The notes under the pieces were generated by a model, which did no database searches, was not told where the DNA came from, and worked only from the letters and a program-made list of their open reading frames with translations. Source: Bacillota bacterium (GTDB taxonomy: Bacteria; Bacillota; Clostridia; Christensenellales; Aristaeellaceae). From it: 64,000 bases of DNA. A program made the position numbers and the translations under genes. Positions 61,221-64,000 of this stretch are shown one piece after another (position 1 is the stretch's first letter; every line of letters begins with the position of its first letter). The DNA lies in assembly GCA_023421395.1 (NCBI GenBank), contig JAEZTL010000009.1, forward strand, positions 57,212 through 121,211. The letters are read 5' to 3'.

Positions 61221-62090
61221 TTACAGGCCCGCTTCGGTCATGGTCCCCTGAACGTGCCTTATGATGAGCGCGCGGATCGCCGCGTTCTGCCCAAGGCCCT
61301 GAATGCGGCATTCCACCTCAAAGCCTGCGCCCGTGAACAAGGTCTTCCAGGAGTCCGGTTCATCGCCCGCCATGTCGTTGTTGGCGTGGTCGCCCGCGAC
61401 GATCATCAGCGGATACAGTACGACCTTCTTCGCGCCGAATGCTTTCACCTCGGACATGGCCTGGTCGACGCCCGGAAAACCCTCGACCGTTCCGACAAAG
61501 AAGTTCTCGTAGCCTTCCCAGTGCATCATGTACTCCAGCTCGCTGTACGTCGCGTTGGCAAAGTGCTCGGTCCCATGCCCCATGAAGACCACCGCGGTGT
61601 CCTCGGAGCCCACTTCGGGAATCTCGCCGGTCAGGGCGGTAAGCACGGCTTCGTAGTCTTCCTCGGTGTAGATCAGCGGTTTGCCGATTGCCAGCTTATC
61701 AAAGCTGGAGGCATACGCGCTGACCGCGGCAATCAGGTCGGAATACTCGTACCCGGGCATGATATGGGTCGGCTGCACGACGACTTCCTTTACGCCGTCG
61801 GCAATCAGGCGCTGCATGGCTTCGTCCACGCTGTCGATCTGAAGCCCGTCGCGGTCCGCGAGCTTGTCAATAATGGTCTGAGCGGTGAACGCGCGGCGCA
61901 CTTCCCAGTCCGGGAACGCGGCGGCGATGTCCTTTTCGATGGCCTCGATGGTGACGGGGCGGCTGTCGTTGTAGCTCGTGCCGAAGCTGGCCACCAGGAT
62001 GACGCGGGGCGCCGCCGTCTCTGCACAGGCGACGTTCAGGGGAGAGAGCACGAGCAGCGCGGCGAGCAGCATGTGAAAAAAATTACGCAT
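61221..62090 (-). CDS. cbiK: Exported CbiK-type sirohydrochlorin cobaltochelatase
   Basis: 289 residues. A clear signal peptide (FFHMLLAALLVLSPLNVA, cut near ACA-ETAAP) precedes the CbiK fold: VILVASFGTSYNDSRPVTIE, VVVQPTHIMPGYEYSDLIAA with the first metal-binding His, VVFMGHGTEHFANATYSELE with the second, and FGAKKVVLYPLMIVAGDHAN. CbiK inserts cobalt into sirohydrochlorin. A few bacteria export this enzyme (the CbiK-P type of Desulfovibrio), where a role in heme or iron handling has been proposed. Here it is first in an operon with a corrinoid-type importer and a B12 riboswitch, so an extracellular metal insertion or removal step is possible. AAGGAAGG precedes the start. Confidence 0.88.
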   Translation of the reverse strand: MRNFFHMLLAALLVLSPLNVACAETAAPRVILVASFGTSYNDSRPVTIEAIEKDIAAAFPDWEVRRAFTAQTIIDKLADRDGLQIDSVDEAMQRLIADGVKEVVVQPTHIMPGYEYSDLIAAVSAYASSFDKLAIGKPLIYTEEDYEAVLTALTGEIPEVGSEDTAVVFMGHGTEHFANATYSELEYMMHWEGYENFFVGTVEGFPGVDQAMSEVKAFGAKKVVLYPLMIVAGDHANNDMAGDEPDSWKTLFTGAGFEVECRIQGLGQNAAIRALIIRHVQGTMTEAGL

Positions 62091-62269
62091 AGGGACGGAT
62101 ACCTTCCTTTCCAGTGCTATTGGGTGGGTTTTCTATCGCAGCGCAATCGGGACGCCCCGGCCGGAAAGCGTCTCGGTCGCGCCCTATAGACAAAGGGCAA
62201 ACGGGGGAAAGCGCGTTCAATAGGATCCGCCTCAGGCGTTCGCGCTTTGCCGGGAGGTTTTTTAGATTC

Positions 62270-62315
62270 TCGCGCAAAACAAAAGGACGCGTCGGAATCA
62301 AGTTCCAACACGTCC
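62270..62315 (-). terminator. Riboswitch-controlled intrinsic terminator upstream of cbiK
   Basis: On the minus strand AGGACGTGTTGGAA pairs with TTCCGACGCGTCCT (two G-U pairs), followed by TTTTGTTTT. It lies between the B12 riboswitch and the gene, as expected for transcriptional control. Confidence 0.88.
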
Positions 62316-62479
62316 TAATAATGCCGATGGATGGGTACAGAAAGGCGGCCACCGCAAATCATCGCTGCGAGCCTGCCTTTTATGGGCTCAACAATACCCA
62401 TACCGTACTGCATGGTACGGAAACGGCTTTTTCGGGACGTATCCTTCTTTGAAAGTCCGAAGAAAATGATACGTACTTT

Positions 62480-62668
62480 TCAGGCAGGTCTTCTGACTTA
62501 GCCTTCATCGCAGTTTTTCGCCTTCCCGGCGCCATAGGCGCCAGTGGCCGGAGGAATCATCCATCCATGAAAAGCAGCTCGGCAATACAGCAGCGGCCCT
62601 GTCGGGGATTCGCACCCCGTTCCCTTTTCACCCAAAGCCGAAGGCTTCGGGCACCTGAAACTTCCCAT
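62480..62668 (-). promoter_or_regulatory. Cobalamin (B12) riboswitch upstream of the uptake operon
   Basis: The minus strand shows the class pattern in order: CAGGTGCCC, GGGTGAAAAGGGAACGGGGT, GAATCCCCGACAGGGCCGCT then GCTGTAT, GGCCACTGG, GGGAAGGC and the B12 box AAGTCAGAAGACCTGCC. It should lower expression of the chelatase-importer operon when cobalamin is plentiful. Confidence 0.95.
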
Positions 62669-63086
62669 ATAGAATTTTCAAGCTTCACAGTCCATAATCC
62701 CCATCAAATTATAGCCTCTTTCGACTCAGATTGCAACACGATCACGCAAATTCGTACCACAATTCTGTTTATCTGGCTTGTCACCCCCAGGAGAGACGGA
62801 ACGGGGGGTTGCAAAAGAGATTCGATGGAAATGTGCGCGTCGGAAGAAAAGAGATTTTGGTATCGGATCAGCGCACATAAGGAAGCTGCGCCCTGCGGGT
62901 CATTCCGCGCCCTTCCACCGGTACCCTGCTGGGAGGTAATTGTCCGTATCAGTGATAAAATGACAAAAAGTGCCGGGCAAAAAATGCAATGAAATGGCGG
63001 CGGAGGATATGTCCATGGCAGACTCTTTCTGTTACGCGAGAGAACGCGACAGGAAGGGCTGGAAGTAAGTGGAAGGGGCGAAATGG
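62669..63086. other. Promoter region and geneless stretch upstream of the uptake operon
   Basis: The left end (62708-62736) contains the leftward promoter. The remaining 350 bp have no recognised gene; open frames on both strands lack family motifs. Confidence 0.5.
62708..62736 (-). promoter_or_regulatory. Promoter of the B12-riboswitch uptake operon
   Basis: On the minus strand TTGCAA (62736-62731) and TATAAT (62713-62708) have a 17-bp spacer, about 40 bp before the first riboswitch helix. Confidence 0.82.
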
Positions 63087-63197
63087 ATGGACATTCGAAA
63101 CGGCCGCTCAAAGGGGCTGAGCTGCAAGGAGATCGGAAAGAAGTACCGCATCGATCAGCGGACGGCGAAGAAGCCTGCGGCTGCTCTGCAAGGATGA
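63087..63197 (+). pseudogene. IS21 IstA-like N-terminal fragment
   Basis: A short frame reads MDIRNGRSKGLSCKEIGKKY then RIDQRTAKK and stops after 36 residues. The helix-turn-helix pattern (I-x-x-x-x-x-x-G-L-S-x-x-x-I-x-x-x-x-x-I-x-x-R-T-x-K) resembles the start of IS21 transposases. The rest of the transposase is missing; an integrase relic follows directly. Confidence 0.5.
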
Positions 63198-63207
63198 GAT
63201 CGCCCAC

Positions 63208-63992
63208 ATGGAGGTCCGATCGGCCCGGCTGGAAGCCATCCAAATGTACGTCAACCGTCTGGAAGCCATGAGCGCGTACGCCTTCAAAATACAGCGATTG
63301 CCGCTATACCAGGTATTTGAACATGCCGTGCTGACGGATGTTCTCCCGCGCAACCCGGTACAGGGCGTGCAGCCGCCGCCGTCGATGACCCACAACACCA
63401 AGGGGGTCTGTCCTTACGAGAAGGACGACCAGCGGAGGCTCGTAGCCGCTTTTGCAGAAGAGAAGAACGGCAGGCCCGGCTTCAGATACGTCCTGATGAT
63501 GGAGACGGGCTTAGGTACCGGAGAGGCGCTGGCACTGAAATGGGGCGGCATCGACGAGGAGAAGCGCACGCAGAAGGTCAGCAAGAGTCCGATGCGGGCC
63601 GACGGCAAGAATACCGTCCGGCGCACCACGAAGACGGCCTCCGGCAGGCGCACAATTCCCCTCAACAACAGAGCCTTGGAAGCTATCCAGCCCCTCAAGG
63701 ACCGGCAGGTGTCGGGATGCCCCTATGTATTCGCCGCCCAGACCGGCAAGTACCTGAGCTACCGGAATCTGTTGGCGACGATGGAGAAAGCCTGCGAAGC
63801 CGTGGGCCAAGGCACGGGGGCTTGCACGCGTTACGGTATTTGTTCACTTCTAATCGGTACGCCCGGGGGGTAGAGGGTAAGATCATCTCGAAGCTGCCCG
63901 GCCACACCAGCGTGGGGATTACCAACAACCGGTATATCCATTTCTTTGAGGGCGGGATCGATGACACCCTCCGGCAAGCGGTCGGGGTGTAA
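63208..63992 (+). pseudogene. Decayed tyrosine recombinase (integrase), relic 3
   Basis: The longest relic. MYVNRLEAMSAYAFKIQRLP through QVFEHAVLTDVLPRNPVQGV, then YVLMMETGLGTGEALALKWG, VRRTTKTASGRRTIPLNNRA, FAAQTGKYLSYRNLLATMEK in one frame. After a frameshift near 63815 the next frame gives GGLHALRYLFTSNRYARGVE, SKLPGHTSVGITNNRYIHFF and DDTLRQAVGV with a stop. The His-x-x-Arg box and catalytic Tyr region survive. The first catalytic Arg (TGLRxGE) is replaced (TGLGTGE), and the N-terminal arm is truncated. Non-functional as it stands. Confidence 0.85.
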
Positions 63993-64000
63993 AAAGGAAT

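Noticed and set aside
62580..62640. tRNA-like string GGGATTCGCACCCCG
   Set aside because: It is the complement of a conserved riboswitch segment and lacks the rest of a tRNA cloverleaf.

Overview
The window looks like the chromosome of an anaerobic, GC-rich bacterium of the Bacillota (Clostridia). The signs are strong AGGAGG-type ribosome sites, TTGACA/TATAAT promoters with 17-bp spacers, ribose-type and oligosaccharide ABC transporters, an anaerobic (cbi) cobalamin operon behind a B12 riboswitch, and a very large surface protein with X2 and Ig-like Big_2 modules. A gut-type lineage such as Christensenellales is my guess only. The exported binding proteins seen here all carry AxA signal peptides with no lipobox cysteine, which leaves the envelope type open.

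Layout. 1-11.5 kb is a glycan locus. A leftward operon encodes a URO-D-like protein, a GH38 alpha-mannosidase, a second URO-D-like protein and a GH78-type alpha-L-rhamnosidase cut by the window edge. It is divergent from an AraC regulator, which is followed by a sugar ABC transporter (binding protein and two permeases, no ATPase). 12-23 kb is a second sugar locus. A leftward operon (PfkB kinase, class II aldolase, rhamnulokinase-like kinase, RpiB-like isomerase) and a rightward operon (binding protein, permease, double ATPase, permease, mutarotase-like protein) flank a LacI regulator and share an 18-bp operator motif found three times. 24.4-31.1 kb is a single 2229-residue secreted protein. 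33.8-41.1 kb is an autoregulated ribose operon (LacI, URO-D-like protein, RbsK, RbsD, binding protein, permease, ATPase).

44.6-56.3 kb is a cobalamin operon (promoter, B12 riboswitch, terminator, cbiET-F-G-H-D-C-A-cobD-cbiJ-P-B-L), tightly packed and mostly overlapping by 4 bp. It converges on a leftward operon (62.7-56.3 kb) with its own B12 riboswitch: an exported CbiK-type chelatase, an unusual 829-residue binding protein with three repeated N-terminal domains, a BtuC-type permease and a BtuD-type ATPase with an extra C-terminal domain. I read this as a corrinoid or tetrapyrrole acquisition system, and it is the best candidate here for something undescribed.

Between the intact loci lie decayed genes: three relics of one integrase family (23, 31 and 63 kb), IS21-like fragments, a ruined Gfo/Idh/MocA dehydrogenase, a beheaded LacI regulator, and pieces of a binding protein and a zinc-type dehydrogenase. 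An 80-nt hairpin repeat occurs twice, beside two of these relics. No tRNA, rRNA or CRISPR array was recognised.
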